Origin: Jejuia sp047345485
GTDB taxonomy: Bacteria > Bacteroidota > Bacteroidia > Flavobacteriales > Flavobacteriaceae
NCBI RefSeq assembly: GCF_047345485.1
Contig: NZ_JBLFEN010000002.1
Location: 1 to 64,000 of the forward strand
Direction of reading: 5' to 3'
DNA: 64,000 nucleotides
Part shown: positions 63,344 to 64,000 of the stretch, in pieces
Numbering within the stretch: the stretch's first letter is position 1
How the letters are laid out: each line of letters opens with the position of its first letter
Made by a program: the position numbers and the translations under genes
Notes under the pieces: generated by a model
Seen by the model: the letters and a program-made list of their open reading frames with translations, nothing else
Told to the model about the DNA's origin: nothing
Databases searched by the model: none

Positions 63344-63360
63344 ACTTTGAATTTCAAAGT
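63344..63360 (+). promoter_or_regulatory. Perfect palindromic operator before the ferritin-like gene
   Basis: ACTTTGAATTTCAAAGT, 8-bp arms around a single T, followed by ACTTT. The same site with one mismatch precedes the regulator operon. Confidence 0.7.
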
Positions 63361-63378
63361 ACTTTAAAATTAAATAAA

Positions 63379-64000
63379 ATGAATCATACATCTACGAAAT
63401 CCATTAGTAATTTTAATTATTGGCTTAATCATTTTAAAACTAACCAAAACCAATTTAACCATATTACATGGTGTGTACATTCTGAATTAACTTCAAAAGA
63501 AATAAGCATAATTACAAGTTCTATCCAACAATTTCAAAAGGGTGAAAATTCTGAGGGCAAACATCTTATTCAATATGCTAAACAACAAGGTGACACAACC
63601 TACCTACAAACTATAAAACTATTTATAAAAGAAGAACAAAAACATGCGCTAGTACTTGGTAAATACATGGAAACTCATAAAATAGACAAAATTAAATCAC
63701 ATTGGATAGATGGTGTTTATAGAAATTTACGAAAATTATCATCGCTTGAAAATTCAATTATTGTGCTTTTAACTGCTGAAATAATAGCAGCTATATACTA
63801 CATAGCGCTAAGAGATTGTACCAATTCAAAAACACTAAAAGCAATATGTAATCAAATTTTACAAGATGAAGATATGCACATTAATTTTCAATCTTACACC
63901 CTTAGTCATTTCTATAGTAACAAATCATTAATAAGTAAAATATACAGTAGGCTGTTTCACAAAATTTTAATGATTGCAACAATAATGATAGTATGGTTAT
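63379..64000 (+). CDS. Ferritin-like di-iron domain protein (partial)
   Basis: Starts at ATG 63379 and runs off the right edge after 207 codons. Residues with ligand-like spacing include EEQKHA (near 85), TAEIIAAIYYI (near 132) and DEDMHINF (near 163), the EXXH-type pattern of the ferritin-like superfamily. A hydrophobic segment begins near residue 195. The function is unknown; an Fe-binding or oxidase role is inferred. The palindrome at 63344 suggests control by the wHTH regulator. Confidence 0.7.
   Translation, partial: MNHTSTKSISNFNYWLNHFKTNQNQFNHITWCVHSELTSKEISIITSSIQQFQKGENSEGKHLIQYAKQQGDTTYLQTIKLFIKEEQKHALVLGKYMETHKIDKIKSHWIDGVYRNLRKLSSLENSIIVLLTAEIIAAIYYIALRDCTNSKTLKAICNQILQDEDMHINFQSYTLSHFYSNKSLISKIYSRLFHKILMIATIMIVWL

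Overview
The window is AT-rich chromosomal DNA from a member of the Bacteroidota, almost certainly a Flavobacteriaceae bacterium. Three things point there. The order tRNA-Thr/Tyr/Gly/Thr, tuf, tRNA-Trp, secE, nusG, rplK-A-J-L, rpoB, rpoC with Bacteroidota-type proteins is typical of the family. So are several lineage-typical families (DUF3467, DUF2851, DUF1343/NamZ, PspC-like, AGCS symporter, giant secreted TSP3/VWA protein). Many promoters also match the Bacteroidota form TAnnTTTG rather than TATAAT. Two runs of exactly 100 N (1412-1511 and 8598-8697) are scaffold gaps, and both sit inside tandem repeats.

Layout. 1-5659 (minus): 5' part of a giant secreted repeat protein that runs off the left edge. 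6205-8137: release factor 3 and a small 4Fe-4S protein. 8349-8923: a 103-bp tandem repeat made of the tail of the DUF3467 gene plus a hairpin. 8875-23215 (minus): the transcription/translation block rpoC, rpoB, rplL, rplJ, rplA, rplK, nusG, secE, tRNA-Trp, tuf and four more tRNAs, then hpf; a Xer-type recombinase follows. 24783-38898: mixed metabolic, transport and envelope genes (acyl-CoA dehydrogenase, HhH protein, amino-acid symporter, K+ channel, aldo/keto reductase, FtsX-like permease, NamZ-like enzyme, sterol-desaturase-like hydroxylase, YkgJ-type Cys protein, methyltransferase).

38899-44222 is the most unusual part. Four short modules, all on the plus strand, are separated by near-identical non-coding repeats: a Panacea antitoxin with a putative toxin, a VapB/VapC-like pair, an outer-membrane protein and a small lipoprotein. 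Each module starts at a GTT and ends at an AAC inside module-specific inverted repeats. Each is followed by a palindromic site whose two halves are complementary. That is the architecture of integron gene cassettes and attC sites, with no integron integrase in the window (CALIN-like).

44353-60025: a beta-barrel and TPR pair, ftsE, then an envelope-polysaccharide cluster (methyltransferase, two GT2 and one GT4 glycosyltransferases, phosphoethanolamine-transferase-like protein, two tandem flippase paralogues), a small membrane protein and typA/bipA. 60185-64000: a small membrane protein, kdsA (Kdo synthesis, which fits the LPS genes), a double CDGSH protein, a DUF1801 protein, and an operon of two membrane proteins with a winged-helix regulator. 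A matching 17-bp palindrome lies before that operon and before the final partial ferritin-like gene, so the regulator probably controls both.
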